A stretch of 64,000 nucleotides of DNA, from the NCBI RefSeq assembly GCF_030718205.1, contig NZ_JAUZQF010000030.1, positions 1 to 64,000 of the forward strand, written 5' to 3'. Source of the stretch: Nonomuraea turcica (GTDB lineage Bacteria; Actinomycetota; Actinomycetes; Streptosporangiales; Streptosporangiaceae). Below are positions 16,768 through 25,852 of this stretch, one piece after another. How positions within the stretch are numbered: the stretch's first letter is position 1; every line of letters starts with the position of its first letter. Below the pieces are notes generated by a model, which saw only the letters and a list, made by a program, of their open reading frames with translations, searched no databases and was not told the DNA's origin. Both the position numbers and the translations under genes were made by a program.

Positions 16768-17271
16768 TCAGTGGCCGGAGACCGCGACCTTGAGCGCGAC
16801 GAGGGTCAAGCCGAGAACGAGATTGACCGCCCCGGAAACGATCAGGGCGCACTTGGTGGAGCGGATTCTGGCTGCCGCCAAAACGCCCCAGACGACCTGG
16901 CTCGCTACAGCGACGGACAACGCCACCCAGGCCACGACCACATTGGACCCATCCAGCGCGTTGACGAAGGCAGCCGCGATAGCCGGCGGAAAGGAAGCCT
17001 GCGCCAACGGCCATTCGTGCTTGACGACCGCACGCAAACGTGCCCAGGTGAGGGGCTTCGCCGGGTATCCGTGGCTCACGACTTGAGCATAGGAGTGGGT
17101 GATCCAGAACACCACTCCCGTACAGATCAGCAGGATGATGAGCTCGCCCGCGGCAGGCGGCTCGCCTTCCGCCGCGGAACCGACGATCACGGATGCGGCC
17201 AGCAGAGAGCCGTACACAGCGCCCGCGTACTGCGCTCGCTCCGACGCCGCCATCGCACCCTGCTGGTCCAT
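16768..17271 (-). CDS. Conserved membrane protein, four helices
   Basis: 167 residues read from ATG at 17271 (MDQQGAMAASERAQYAGAVY). Four hydrophobic segments: YGSLLAASVIVGSA, LIILLICTGVVFWITHSYAQ, VVVAWVALSVAVASQVVWGV and ALIVSGAVNLVLGLTLVALK. It resembles an actinobacterial integral-membrane family without known function that carries the ITHSYA motif in helix 2. The reading upstream to 17373 lacks a ribosome site. It is flanked by debris on both sides. Confidence 0.75.
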   Translation of the reverse strand: MDQQGAMAASERAQYAGAVYGSLLAASVIVGSAAEGEPPAAGELIILLICTGVVFWITHSYAQVVSHGYPAKPLTWARLRAVVKHEWPLAQASFPPAIAAAFVNALDGSNVVVAWVALSVAVASQVVWGVLAAARIRSTKCALIVSGAVNLVLGLTLVALKVAVSGH

Positions 17272-17424
17272 GCCAGCAGTGTGCTTGGCACCCACTTGAT
17301 GATGCGGGTTGGCACGCGGGGAGGATGCACAGATTTGGAGTAGGACTAATCCATCCTCTCCAGCTCGCGACACGGAACGCGGTCAGTCGGGCGGTGAGCC
17401 CTATGGGCGACTCTGTCGGTGATC

Positions 17425-17578
17425 TTGGGAGGTTGGAGGTCATGCCGCGCCTTGCCGCCACCAGCTGGGTGTTGAAGTTGCAGTGGCGGCACGCCAGCCG
17501 GCGGACTTGGAGGTTGTCGTGGTTGTGTTCGACGTAGACGCCGGTCGCGCAGTGGCACACGTGGCAGACGGCGCCCAA
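17425..17578 (-). pseudogene. Possible endonuclease VII-like HNH fragment
   Basis: Minus strand: AVCHVCHCATGVYVEHNHDN then LQVRRLACRHCNFNTQLVAA. The spacing CxxC ... HNHD ... CxxCN is that of recombination endonuclease VII-type HNH proteins, but only about 50 codons exist and the family similarity is from memory. The sequence upstream is a NarI fragment on the other strand. Confidence 0.35.
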
Positions 17579-17583
17579 GCTCA

Positions 17584-18012
17584 GGCATCGCCACCGTGGG
17601 CGGCCTGGCGATCCTCATCTACCGCCGCCGCACCGTCGGCCCGGTGTTCAGCGCCACCACCCGCAACGACAAACTGATGTACGCCGTCCTAGCCGTCACC
17701 ATCGCCCTCGGCCTGGCCGCCACCGTCCTGGCCAACATCACCGGCGGCGGCTACGACTACCGGACCACCGTCTCGCCCTGGTTCAGGTCGATCTTCTACT
17801 TCCAGCCCGAGCCGGCCCTGATGGCCGACGCTCCCCTACTGTTCCAGCTACACGCACTCAGCGCGCTGGTGCTCTTCGCGATCTGGCCGTTCACCCGGCT
17901 GGTGCACATGCTCACCGCGCCGGTCGGTTACCTCACCCGGCCGTACAAGGTCTATCGCAGCAGGGACGAGGGCAGGCCCACCGCCCGGCGCGGCTGGGAA
18001 CCGTCCCGCTGA
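17584..18012 (+). pseudogene. narI: Respiratory nitrate reductase gamma subunit, C-terminal fragment
   Basis: About 142 codons match the C-terminal part of NarI, the membrane cytochrome b that feeds electrons to nitrate reductase: NDKLMYAVLAVTIALGLAAT, GYDYRTTVSPWFRSIFYFQP and LLFQLHALSALVLFAIWPFT followed by RLVHM. The last two contain the histidines expected to ligate heme. The N-terminal helices are missing and no narGHJ genes are nearby, so this is a stranded remnant. The first possible in-frame start, GTG at 17596, is inside the conserved part. Confidence 0.85.
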
Positions 18013-18037
18013 TCACCAAGCTCGCGTCCGTCCGGCC

Positions 18038-18060
18038 GTCCCGGGAACCGTCTCCGGGAC
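18038..18060. terminator. Stem-loop after the narI remnant
   Basis: GTCCCGG at 18038-18044 pairs with CCGGGAC at 18054-18060 across a 9-base loop, 26 bp after the narI stop. GC-rich stems without a T-run are common terminators in actinomycetes. Confidence 0.4.
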
Positions 18061-18240
18061 CAGAGAACGGACCGGGGAAGTGCTGAAAGTCACCAGTCCG
18101 AAGGGATCCAGTACAGCCAAAAGTCCCGGAATCGTGGTGTCTTTCGGCCTCATGATCAGGGTCGGAACGCTCCGGCGTGGGGATCGGTGGATCGGGATGC
18201 TGGAAAGTGACCGACACGACGAGTCCCTGAGGTGACCCAG

Positions 18241-20259
18241 ATGACCAGCACGGTCGCGGACGTGCCGACCTCCATCAACGAAATGATCGACACTCTGGTC
18301 GGGAACGCTCTCAAAGCACTGGACGAATACGCGGCTTTCAGCCAGGAGCAGGTCGACCACATCGTCAAGAAGGCGTCCGTCGCCGCGCTCGACGAGCATG
18401 CGGAGCTCGCTGACTTCGCCGTGCGGGAGACAGGGCGAGGGGTGTTCGAGGACAAGGCGGTGAAGAACATCTTCGCCTGTGAGCACGTCACCAACAGCAT
18501 GGCTGCGCTCAAGACCGTCGGCGTGATCTCACGGGACGACATCAGCGGGATCGTGGAGATCGCCGAACCCGTCGGCGTCATCTGCGGGATCACCCCGGTG
18601 ACCAACCCGACCTCGACCACGATCTTCAAGGCGCTGATCGCGCTGAAGACCCGCAACCCGATCGTCTTCGCCTTCCACCCGGCCGCCCAGGAGTGCAGCG
18701 CCGCCGCGGCGAAGATCGTCCGGGACGCCGCGGTGGCGGCGGGCGCGCCGGAGCACTGCGTGCAGTGGATCGAGGAGCCGTCGCTGACCGCCACAGGCGC
18801 GCTGATGCATCACGACGGGGTGGCCACGATCCTGGCGACGGGCGGCAACGGCATGGTGCGGGCGGCGTACTCGGCGGGCAAGCCGACGCTCGGCGTCGGC
18901 GCGGGTAACGTGCCCGCCTACATCGAGCAGTCGGCAGACCTGCGGCAGGCCGTCAACGACATCGTGCTGTCCAAGGCGTTCGACAACGGCATGATCTGCG
19001 CCTCCGAACAGGCGGCGATCATCGACGCGGCGGTGTACGAGGACGCGCTGGCCGCGTTCGGCGCGCTGCACGCCTACCGGGCCAATGCCGTGGAGAAGCG
19101 GAAGCTGGAGGAGTTCCTGTTCGGCGTCACCGCATCCGGCCAGTCGTGCTCGCAGGCCAGGCTCAACCCTGACGTCGTCGGCCGGCCGGCGAGCTGGATC
19201 GCCGAACGGGCCGGGTTCGAGGTGCCCGAAGACACCTCGGTGATCCTCTCCGAGGTCACTCAGGTCGGCCCGGCCGAGCCGCTGACCAGGGAGAAGCTGT
19301 GCCCGGTGCTGGCCGTGCTGCGCGCGGGCAGCCGGGAGGAGGGGATCATCCTGGCCGAGCGGATGGTGGAGTTCGGCGGCCTCGGCCACAGCGCCGCGAT
19401 CCACACCCGGGACGACCGGCTGGCCGAGGAGTTCGGGCGGCGCGTCAAGGCGGTCCGGATCATCTGGAACGCCCCGTCGTCGCAGGGCGGCATCGGCGAC
19501 ATGTACAACGCCTTCATCCCGTCGCTGACCCTCGGCTGCGGCAGCTACGGCCGCAACTCGGTCTCCCACAACGTCTCGGCCGTCGACCTGCTCAATATCA
19601 AGCGGATCGGGCGGCGCACCAACAACCTCCAATGGTTCAAGATCCCCGCGAAGATCTACTTCGAGTCGCACGCGATCCGCTACCTGGCCGACATGCCGGA
19701 CGTACACCGGGTGACCGTCGTCACCGACCCGACGATGACCCGGCTCGGCTACGTCGACCGGATCATCACGGTCCTCGGCCGCCGCCCCGAGCGGGTGGCG
19801 CTGCAGATCATCGACGACGTGGAGCCCGAGCCGACCGTGGCGACCGTGGACCGGGGCGCCGCGTTGATGCGCCAGTTCCGGCCAGACACGATCATCGCCC
19901 TCGGCGGCGGGTCAGCGATGGACGCCGCCAAGGTGATGTGGCTGCGCTATGAGCACCCTGAGGTCGTCTTCGCCGACATGCGGCAGAAGTTCTTCGACAT
20001 CCGCAAGCGCGCCTTCAAGTTCCCGCCGCTCGGCGACCTGGCCCGCCTGGTCTGCGTGCCGACCACCTCGGGCACCGGCGCGGAGGTCACGCCGTTCGCG
20101 GTGATCACCGACACCGCGACGGGTAAGAAGTATCCCCTGGCCGACTACGCGCTGACGCCGAGCGTCGCGATCGTCGACCCGCACCTGGCGGCGGACCTGC
20201 CTCCGGTCGTCACCGCCGACAGCGGCTTCGACGCCCTCACCTGTGAGCTTTGGAGATAA
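18241..20259 (+). pseudogene. adhE: Bifunctional aldehyde-alcohol dehydrogenase AdhE, C-terminally truncated
   Basis: 672 codons against about 870-890 in AdhE. Start ATG at 18241 follows TGAGGTG. The CoA-acylating aldehyde dehydrogenase half is complete, with catalytic Cys near 253 in NGMICASEQ. The iron-dependent alcohol dehydrogenase half begins with IIALGGGSAMDAAKVMW and VPTTSGTGAEVTPFAVI, but the frame leaves the family at DSGFDALT, reading CELWR and a stop. The Asp ligand is kept, but the His that normally follows and all later iron ligands are lost. An acetyl-CoA-reducing aldehyde activity may survive; the ethanol half cannot. Confidence 0.88.
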
Positions 20260-20351
20260 ACGGCCGAAATTCTTCAGAGCTATCTGGCCGGGCGACCGTC
20301 AAGCGGTGCTGGTGAGCCGGGTCACGATAGATGGAAACCTAGCCATGGTAG

Positions 20352-20488
20352 GTGGAACCACCCGCACCGCTGTCGTGGCGGATGGTGCCGCGCATCTCCG
20401 GTATCGGCAACGGCATGGGCGGCCGCGTCGAAGTCACCTACGGCCAAGCCGAAGCCTGTTCCGGCGCGAAGGGCCGGGACGGCTCCAA
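20352..20488 (+). pseudogene. Fragment resembling an RHS/FG-GAP repeat protein
   Basis: The plus strand reads VPRISGIGNGMGGRVEVTYG then QAEACSGAKGRDGSNY, like the internal I--GMGG-V-VTYG segments of actinobacterial RHS-type secreted proteins. About 40 codons remain between the broken adhE and a reversed cupin fragment. Assignment is by remembered pattern only. Confidence 0.35.
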
Positions 20489-20662
20489 CTACGTGTACTC
20501 CGTGAACGCGGGCGTCTGCGCAGGTTCCTCCCAGGAGGGCGGTGCGATCATGTGGGCGATGGAGATCGCCTCGTCACCGGTGTTCACCTGGCCGATGTGC
20601 TCGTTGATGATCTTGCCGCCCGGCACCGGGATGCGGGTCGGGGCCTCGATCTTTCTCACCAC
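20489..20662 (-). pseudogene. Cupin-domain protein, N-terminal fragment
   Basis: Starting at GTG 20662 the minus strand reads VVRKIEAPTRIPVPGGKIIN then EHIGQVNTGDEAISIAHMIA and PPSWEEPAQTPAFTEYT, then stops. This fits the N-terminus of a small single-domain cupin family protein. The second half with the metal-binding barrel strands is replaced by the RHS-like fragment. Confidence 0.5.
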
Positions 20663-20688
20663 GGATGTCAGTGTGCCATGTGGCTCTC

Positions 20689-21174
20689 CTACGTGGCTGC
20701 CCTGACCGCGCCGTAGAACGCCGCCGCGGCCACCCGGCAGGATGCCTTCTTCGTGCTGGAGAACTTCACGCACACGTTGCCCATGTCGAAGAGGAACGCG
20801 TCGTCGACGGGCTTCTTGTAGGTGTTACGCCACTTGCTGGAGCTCACCAGCGCCTTGACGTTGCGGTAGCCGAAGTCGTGGCGATCGCAGGGAGTCTTGA
20901 AGACGCCCTTCCAGTATTCGGAGTTTCCGATCTTCTTGGGCACCGAGCAGCCGTCGGTGTTCCAGTTGAACTTGTACTCCTTGACCTGCGGGGTGTCCTT
21001 GTTGATTTTGAACCGGGCCCACGCGTTGTAGCTGGCCTTGGTGTTCTTCGTCAGGGTCAGCGCCAACGCCAGGCGCTGCGCCTTGGTCTTGTCGAGCGCG
21101 GTCGCCTGTGCGGGAGCGGCCAGCATGGCACCCGCCGCCAGGACGGCGGCGGACAGGGCCAGTGCCTTTTTCAT
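20689..21174 (-). CDS. Secreted prokaryotic phospholipase A2
   Basis: 161 residues from ATG at 21174. Sec signal peptide MKKALALSAAVLAAGAMLAA ending PAQATA. The mature part has the family signature TDGCSVPKKIG and the catalytic helix CDRHDFGYRN, whose His-Asp pair acts on glycerophospholipids (PF09056, streptomycete PLA2 type), plus further cysteines for the usual disulfides. Length is normal. Exported enzyme, probably calcium-dependent as in the family. Confidence 0.93.
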   Translation of the reverse strand: MKKALALSAAVLAAGAMLAAPAQATALDKTKAQRLALALTLTKNTKASYNAWARFKINKDTPQVKEYKFNWNTDGCSVPKKIGNSEYWKGVFKTPCDRHDFGYRNVKALVSSSKWRNTYKKPVDDAFLFDMGNVCVKFSSTKKASCRVAAAAFYGAVRAAT

Positions 21175-21678
21175 GGTGACTCTTTTCTCTGAGGAGAAAC
21201 AGCGGGAAAAGAGTCGCAGCACCGCGTCGGGGGCGCACCAAAACATAGCGCCGCGGACCCGGGAACATACCCCGGGCATACCCGGGCGTGTCACATCGGG
21301 CGGGTCTGGCCCGTCCACCTTGTCCCCCGCTTCGTACGGCGGGGACGTGAACGGTCTTGAACGCTGCTAATCATGGGGATGGTCAGCAGGGCCGGAGGGC
21401 GTGAGCTCGGGGGTTGGTGTGCGCCGCCGTGTGGGGATGTTTCTGCTGGCAGGCGGCGCCCCCGCCAGCAGCATTGAGGTGTAACGGGCGGGTCGCCTGG
21501 GCGCGAAATGAGCACCTGATGGTGACGGTACGGGGAGATCGGTTCGGTGTGGAACGGCGACTGGCGGGTGGGGTAGCGTCTCACTAGCGCGCTCCGAGTG
21601 GTCCGATTGGGACATACCTCCGCCATACCGCGTCTCCGTATGGTCTCACCTCGACGGGAAATCAACGGAGGGAACCAT

Positions 21679-22125
21679 ATGAAGATCATGCGTACCGCGG
21701 TCGTGGTCGGGGCCATGGGGGCCATGGCCATGATGGGCGCGCCCGCGTCGGCGTCGGTGACCGCGTCCGCCTCGGCCTCCGCGCCGGCGGCGTCGGCGAC
21801 CACGTCGGCAGCCAAGGCCCTCGTCGCGACCTGTTCGAAGGGGTCCTACAGGCTGAAGGTGACCGTCACCTACATCAACACGTCGCTTGGGCACCGCTTC
21901 AGCCGTGTCCGCTGGACGGCCTCCGGAGGCCCCACTACGGTCAAGGTCAGCCTCGTCCAGGATCGGGGCGGCCTTCCGGACGCCGAGTTCCTGGCGACCG
22001 TGATCACGGGCAACTCCGGCACCAGGGCGATCTCGGCGACCCGGCCGATGGCGCATCGGGTCTTCGTGAAGCTGGCCGGTAGGATCGGTGTCACGAGCTG
22101 CGTCGGGCAGAGCGGCGTCATCTGA
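21679..22125 (+). CDS. Small secreted protein of unknown function
   Basis: 148 residues. ATG at 21679 has GGAGGG 5 bases upstream. A long signal peptide (MKIMRTAVVVGAMGAMAMMG then APASASV) is followed by an Ala/Ser-rich linker and a globular part with two cysteines (ATCSKGSYRLKVTVTYINTS and VTSCVGQSG), probably disulfide-linked. I recognise no family. A strong bidirectional hairpin follows. Confidence 0.8.
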   Translation: MKIMRTAVVVGAMGAMAMMGAPASASVTASASASAPAASATTSAAKALVATCSKGSYRLKVTVTYINTSLGHRFSRVRWTASGGPTTVKVSLVQDRGGLPDAEFLATVITGNSGTRAISATRPMAHRVFVKLAGRIGVTSCVGQSGVI

Positions 22126-22131
22126 TCCGGA

Positions 22132-22175
22132 CCGCTCGGCGCCCGCTGTCGCGAGAGACGGCGGGCGCCGAGCGG
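22132..22175. terminator. Bidirectional terminator with perfect 15-bp stem
   Basis: CCGCTCGGCGCCCGC at 22132-22146 is exactly complementary to 22161-22175, with a 14-base loop. It starts 6 bp after the stop at 22125 and ends right beside the opposite-strand stop at 22176, so it can terminate transcription from both sides. Confidence 0.8.
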
Positions 22176-22410
22176 TCAGGGCGAGGGGTGGGGGAGTTCG
22201 AGGTCGGCCACGATGGGGAAGTGGTCGGAGGCCTCGGTGCCGATGACGCCACCGAGGTCGTTTTGATGTCGCGAGAGGTCATGACGTAGTCGATGCGCTG
22301 GTACGGCCTGCTCACGCTGTAGGTGAAGCCGTCGCCCGCACCGGCCACGTCCCAGGCGTCAAGCAGCCCCCGCCACCCCAGAGGTCTGACAGCGTCCTCG
22401 GCCGCCGCCC
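22176..22410 (-). pseudogene. Endonuclease/exonuclease/phosphatase-family protein, C-terminal fragment
   Basis: Minus strand: GLLDAWDVAGAGDGFTYSVS, RPYQRIDYVMTSRDIKT and, after a frameshift near 22260, GVIGTEASDHFPIVADLELP then the stop. RIDYV and SDHFPIVADL are the C-terminal DNase I-fold motifs (the catalytic Asp-His pair is in SDH). The N-terminal part is missing; the sequence upstream belongs to the transposon region. Confidence 0.7.
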
Positions 22411-22481
22411 TGCAAATGCCCCTCGGTCGTGGCCTGTCCGGCAAGGGTGTACCCCAACACCACATCCAGGACCGCAGGTAA

Positions 22482-22522
22482 AGGCGTCAAGTTGGAGTCC
22501 GATTCGGAGTTTCTTGACGCCT
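22482..22522. repeat. 41-bp nested dyad upstream of the serine recombinase
   Basis: AGGCGTCAAG at 22482-22491 pairs exactly with CTTGACGCCT at 22513-22522, and TCCGA-T-TCGGA lies between at 22498-22508. It sits 58 bp upstream of the recombinase start and next to the last recognisable flanking gene remnant, so it is a candidate resolution (res) site, transposon end or operator. Confidence 0.5.
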
Positions 22523-22580
22523 GTCGGTTGGGCTCTCAGAATCCACCTTGACAGTTGGAGGATCGGGGAGGGCCGTGGCG

Positions 22581-23156
22581 ATGCGAGTCGGCTACCTCAG
22601 AGTCAGCAGCACCGACCAGAACACCGGCCGGCAACTCGACGGCGTCGAGGTCGAGCGGACGTTCACCGACAAGGCGTCCGGCAAAGACACCGCCCGGCCG
22701 AAGCTGGAGGAACTGCTGGCGTTCGTCCGCGACGGTGACACCGTCATCGTGCACTCGATGGACCGGCTCGCCCGCAACCTGGACGATCTGCGCCGCATCG
22801 TACGGACCCTCACCGACAAGGGGGTGCGGATCGAGTTCGTCAAGGAAAGCCTCGTCTTCACCGGTGAGGACTCGCCCATGGCGACGCTTCTCCTATCGGT
22901 CATGGGAGCGTTCGCCGAGTTCGAGCGCGCGCTCATCCTGGAACGCCAGCGCGAGGGCATCGCCGTCGCCAAGGAGCGCGGCGCCTACACCGGCCGCAAA
23001 CCCGCCCTCACCCCCGAGCAGGCACGCCAGCTATGCGAGCGCGCCGCTACCGGCGAACCCAAGTCCGCGCTCGCCAGACAATTCGGGATCAGCCGCGAAA
23101 CCGTGTACAGCTACCTGCGGGCCCAACCGGCCGCAATCACCGCCGACCGCGCATAG
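22581..23156 (+). CDS. Serine recombinase (resolvase/invertase family)
   Basis: 191 residues from ATG at 22581 (GGGGAGGG 8 bases upstream). N-terminal catalytic domain: VGYLRVSSTDQNTGRQL contains the nucleophilic serine, HSMDRLARNLDDLRRIV the conserved Arg pair, and AFAEFERALILERQREGI the long helix. A short C-terminal helix-turn-helix (SALARQFGISRETVYSYLR) binds DNA. Size and layout match cointegrate resolvases of class II transposons. It precedes TniA/TniB-like genes and probably resolves their cointegrates. Confidence 0.93.
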   Translation: MRVGYLRVSSTDQNTGRQLDGVEVERTFTDKASGKDTARPKLEELLAFVRDGDTVIVHSMDRLARNLDDLRRIVRTLTDKGVRIEFVKESLVFTGEDSPMATLLLSVMGAFAEFERALILERQREGIAVAKERGAYTGRKPALTPEQARQLCERAATGEPKSALARQFGISRETVYSYLRAQPAAITADRA

Positions 23157-23249
23157 CTCCATCACACTCGGCGAGTTTTGCGGCGGAGGGGGAACACTCC
23201 CGATCGGGGCCGGAGCAGTCAGGTCGTCGTAGTCCGGGAGGAACAGCGC

Positions 23250-24821
23250 GTGGAAGCAGCCGCACGGGACGGGGACCTCGCCCCGCTGACGGGCTTCAGC
23301 GAGGCTCAGCGTCTGGCGGCGATGGAGCGCTGGCGGCTGCTGCGGCCCCACCTCGAAGACCAGATTCCGCTGGCCCAGATTGCGGCATCTTGCGCGATCC
23401 CCGAGCGGACGCTGCGCCGGTGGCGTTCCGCCTACCGGGCAGAGGGCCTGGCCGGCCTGGTACGCCGGCCGCGCTCGGACCGCGGCCGGGTGAAGATGCC
23501 CGAGCAGTTGCGGCTGCTGATCGAAGGGCTGGCGCTTCGGCCGCCCCGCAGAAGCGTCGCGGTGATCTATCGGCAGGCCGTGAGCGTCGCCACCGCGCAG
23601 GGATGGCCGGTCCCGGGATACTCCACTGTGCACGAGGTCGTCCGACATCTTGATCCGGCGTTGGTGGCGCTCGGGCTGGAGGGCACGAAACGCTATCGGG
23701 AGGTGTATGAGCTGGTGTATCGCAGGGAGGCGTCCAAGCCGAACGAGATCTGGCAGGCTGACCACACCGAGCTGGATATCTGGGTCCTGGATCCCAAGGG
23801 GAAAGCGGCCCGGCCCTGGCTGACCGCGATCGAGGATGATCACTCCCGCGCGATTGCCGGGTACGCGGTCAACCTGGAAGCGCCCTCGGCGCTGTCTACC
23901 GCGCTGGCGTTCCGGCAGGCGATCTGGCGCAAGGCCGAGCCGAGCTGGCACGTGTGCGGGATTCCCGAGGTATTCCACCTTGATCACGGTCCGGACTTCA
24001 CCTCCTCTCATCTGGAGCAGGTGATGGCCGATCTGCGTGTGCGGCCGGTGTTCAGCAAGAAGGGCCAGCCGCACGGCCACGGCAAGATCGAACGGTTCAT
24101 GGAGACCATGAACCAGATGTGCCTGGCGCACCTGCCCGGCTACGCCCCCAAGGGCAGCAGAGACCGCGCTGCGCAAGCCCAGCTGACCCTGACCGAGCTC
24201 GACGCTGCGATTGGCCGGTTCATCCGCGAGGTCTACAACCTGCGGCCGCATTCGGAGACCCGCCTTCCGCCCCAGGCCCGGTGGGAGGCCGGCGCTTTCA
24301 TTCCTCGCATGCCCGACTCCCTCGAGCAGTTGGACCTGCTGCTGTGCACCGTCGCCAAGCCTCGCAAGGTTCACACCGACGGCATCCAGTTCCTGGCCCT
24401 GCGCTACATCGACCCGGTTCTGGCCGACTACGTCGGCGAACAGGTCACCATCCGCTACGACCCTCGCGATATCACCGAGATTCGCGTTTACCTGCGTCAG
24501 CCTGACGGCACCGACGACACGTTCTTGTGCCGAGCGGTCTGCGCCGAACTATCCGGGCAGACCGTCAGCCTCAAAGAGATCACCGCCGCGCGTAACGCCC
24601 GCCGCAAACACCTGCGCGGCCAACTCTCCGCCCGCAGCTCCGTCGTCGACGCCCTGTTGGCCCTTCATGACGAAGCGCTGCCCGCCGCCTACCCGGCCAC
24701 GACCGACCTGCGCCGGTGGGCCGCCTCCGACCAGGCTTCCCCTGCGCGCAACTCCAACGACGAAGGCGGCACTCCTACCCCTGGTGACGGCCCACGACTC
24801 AAACGCTACTGGAATGAGTGA
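23250..24821 (+). CDS. Mu/TniA-type DDE transposase
   Basis: 523 residues from GTG at 23250 (GGGAGGA upstream). N-terminal helix-turn-helix IPERTLRRWRSAYRAEGLAG, then the DDE integrase core: QADHTELDIWV (first Asp about 168), HLDHGPDFTSS (second Asp about 244) and GHGKIERFMETM (Glu about 278). A C-terminal beta-barrel and tail follow, as in TniA and MuA. Its stop overlaps the ATPase start by 4 bp, the classic tniA-tniB coupling. All catalytic residues are present, so it may be active. Confidence 0.93.
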   Translation: MEAAARDGDLAPLTGFSEAQRLAAMERWRLLRPHLEDQIPLAQIAASCAIPERTLRRWRSAYRAEGLAGLVRRPRSDRGRVKMPEQLRLLIEGLALRPPRRSVAVIYRQAVSVATAQGWPVPGYSTVHEVVRHLDPALVALGLEGTKRYREVYELVYRREASKPNEIWQADHTELDIWVLDPKGKAARPWLTAIEDDHSRAIAGYAVNLEAPSALSTALAFRQAIWRKAEPSWHVCGIPEVFHLDHGPDFTSSHLEQVMADLRVRPVFSKKGQPHGHGKIERFMETMNQMCLAHLPGYAPKGSRDRAAQAQLTLTELDAAIGRFIREVYNLRPHSETRLPPQARWEAGAFIPRMPDSLEQLDLLLCTVAKPRKVHTDGIQFLALRYIDPVLADYVGEQVTIRYDPRDITEIRVYLRQPDGTDDTFLCRAVCAELSGQTVSLKEITAARNARRKHLRGQLSARSSVVDALLALHDEALPAAYPATTDLRRWAASDQASPARNSNDEGGTPTPGDGPRLKRYWNE

Positions 24822-25786
24822 GCGGCGCTCCGGCTGGAAAGACACCCGGCGTGGATGAGTCCTCTGCCTCAGGTGACAACGCTCCCGACCCCCATCCAGC
24901 CCCACCCCCGACAAGTGCTCCCAGCGCCACAGCGCGCGCGGACGCCACCGACCGCCCCGTTCCCTCGAATCGATCCGAGCCGACAATCACCTCGCTCATG
25001 GTGACCAAGGAACACCGCAGATTCGGCGAGTTCGCCGAAGCCGTCCGCCGCAAGGGCTACATCGGCCTGTGCTACGGCGGCCCCGGCGTTGGCAAGACCG
25101 AATCCGCCCGCGCCTACACCCGCTGGGATCAACTTGCCCCGCATCTCAACGGGCACGGATCGGGCGTAGCGCCCGCGGCCGACGACGTCCTGGCCGTCCG
25201 CGCCGTCATGTACACACCCAAGGTCCACAGCACCCCGGACAAACTCGACAAGGAGATCTCCCTGCTGTGCGACCGGCTCGGCCGCACCGTCGACCTCATG
25301 CTGCAGACCGGCCGAGGCAACGGCGGCAGCCCTCCATCAGGAAGCAGTGTCACTGGAGCCGAGCTCCTCATCGTTGATGAGGCAGATCGGCTCAAAACCG
25401 CTGGGCTCGAACAACTTCGCGATCATCACGATCGCACCGGCATCGGCGTGATCCTCATCGGCATGCCCGGCATCGAAAAGCGCCTCGCCCGCTACCCCCA
25501 GCTCTACTCCCGGGTCGGCTTCATCCACCACTACAAGCCCCTCTCAGCTGAGGAACAGGCCCACGTCCTGGACCGCAAATGGCCCCACCTCGGCCTGGGC
25601 GCAAGCGACGATTTCGCCACCACTGAAGCCATCGCCGCCATCACCCGCATCACCAGTGGCAACTTCCGTCTGATCACCCGCCTAGTCGACCAGATCGAAC
25701 GAGTGCTGGAGATCAACCAGCTCACCACCGTGACCAAGGAAGTCGTCGAAGCCGCCCGCGAGAATCTGATCATCGGAGTCATGTGA
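24818..25786 (+). CDS. TniB-like AAA+ ATPase
   Basis: 322 residues. Walker A GGPGVGKTES (about 87-96), Walker B ELLIVDEADRL (about 186-196), and a sensor/lid helix ending in the LITRLVDQIERVLEINQL region. Such ATPases select target DNA and activate the partner transposase (TniB, MuB, TnsC class). The first 60 residues are a Pro/Ala-rich tail. No tniQ-like gene follows, which is unusual for Tn5053-type elements. Confidence 0.92.
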   Translation: MSGAPAGKTPGVDESSASGDNAPDPHPAPPPTSAPSATARADATDRPVPSNRSEPTITSLMVTKEHRRFGEFAEAVRRKGYIGLCYGGPGVGKTESARAYTRWDQLAPHLNGHGSGVAPAADDVLAVRAVMYTPKVHSTPDKLDKEISLLCDRLGRTVDLMLQTGRGNGGSPPSGSSVTGAELLIVDEADRLKTAGLEQLRDHHDRTGIGVILIGMPGIEKRLARYPQLYSRVGFIHHYKPLSAEEQAHVLDRKWPHLGLGASDDFATTEAIAAITRITSGNFRLITRLVDQIERVLEINQLTTVTKEVVEAARENLIIGVM

Positions 25787-25830
25787 GTCCTCCGCCTCGA
25801 ACCCGCGACCCACCAACACCGACTGCCCTC

Positions 25831-25852
25831 AGGCCCCGCCAAGGCGGGGCCT
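25831..25852 (+). terminator. Terminator after the TniB-like gene
   Basis: AGGCCCCGCC at 25831-25840 and GGCGGGGCCT at 25843-25852 form a perfect 10-bp stem with a 2-base loop, 45 bp after the stop codon, followed by TGACTCTTGTG. Confidence 0.75.
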
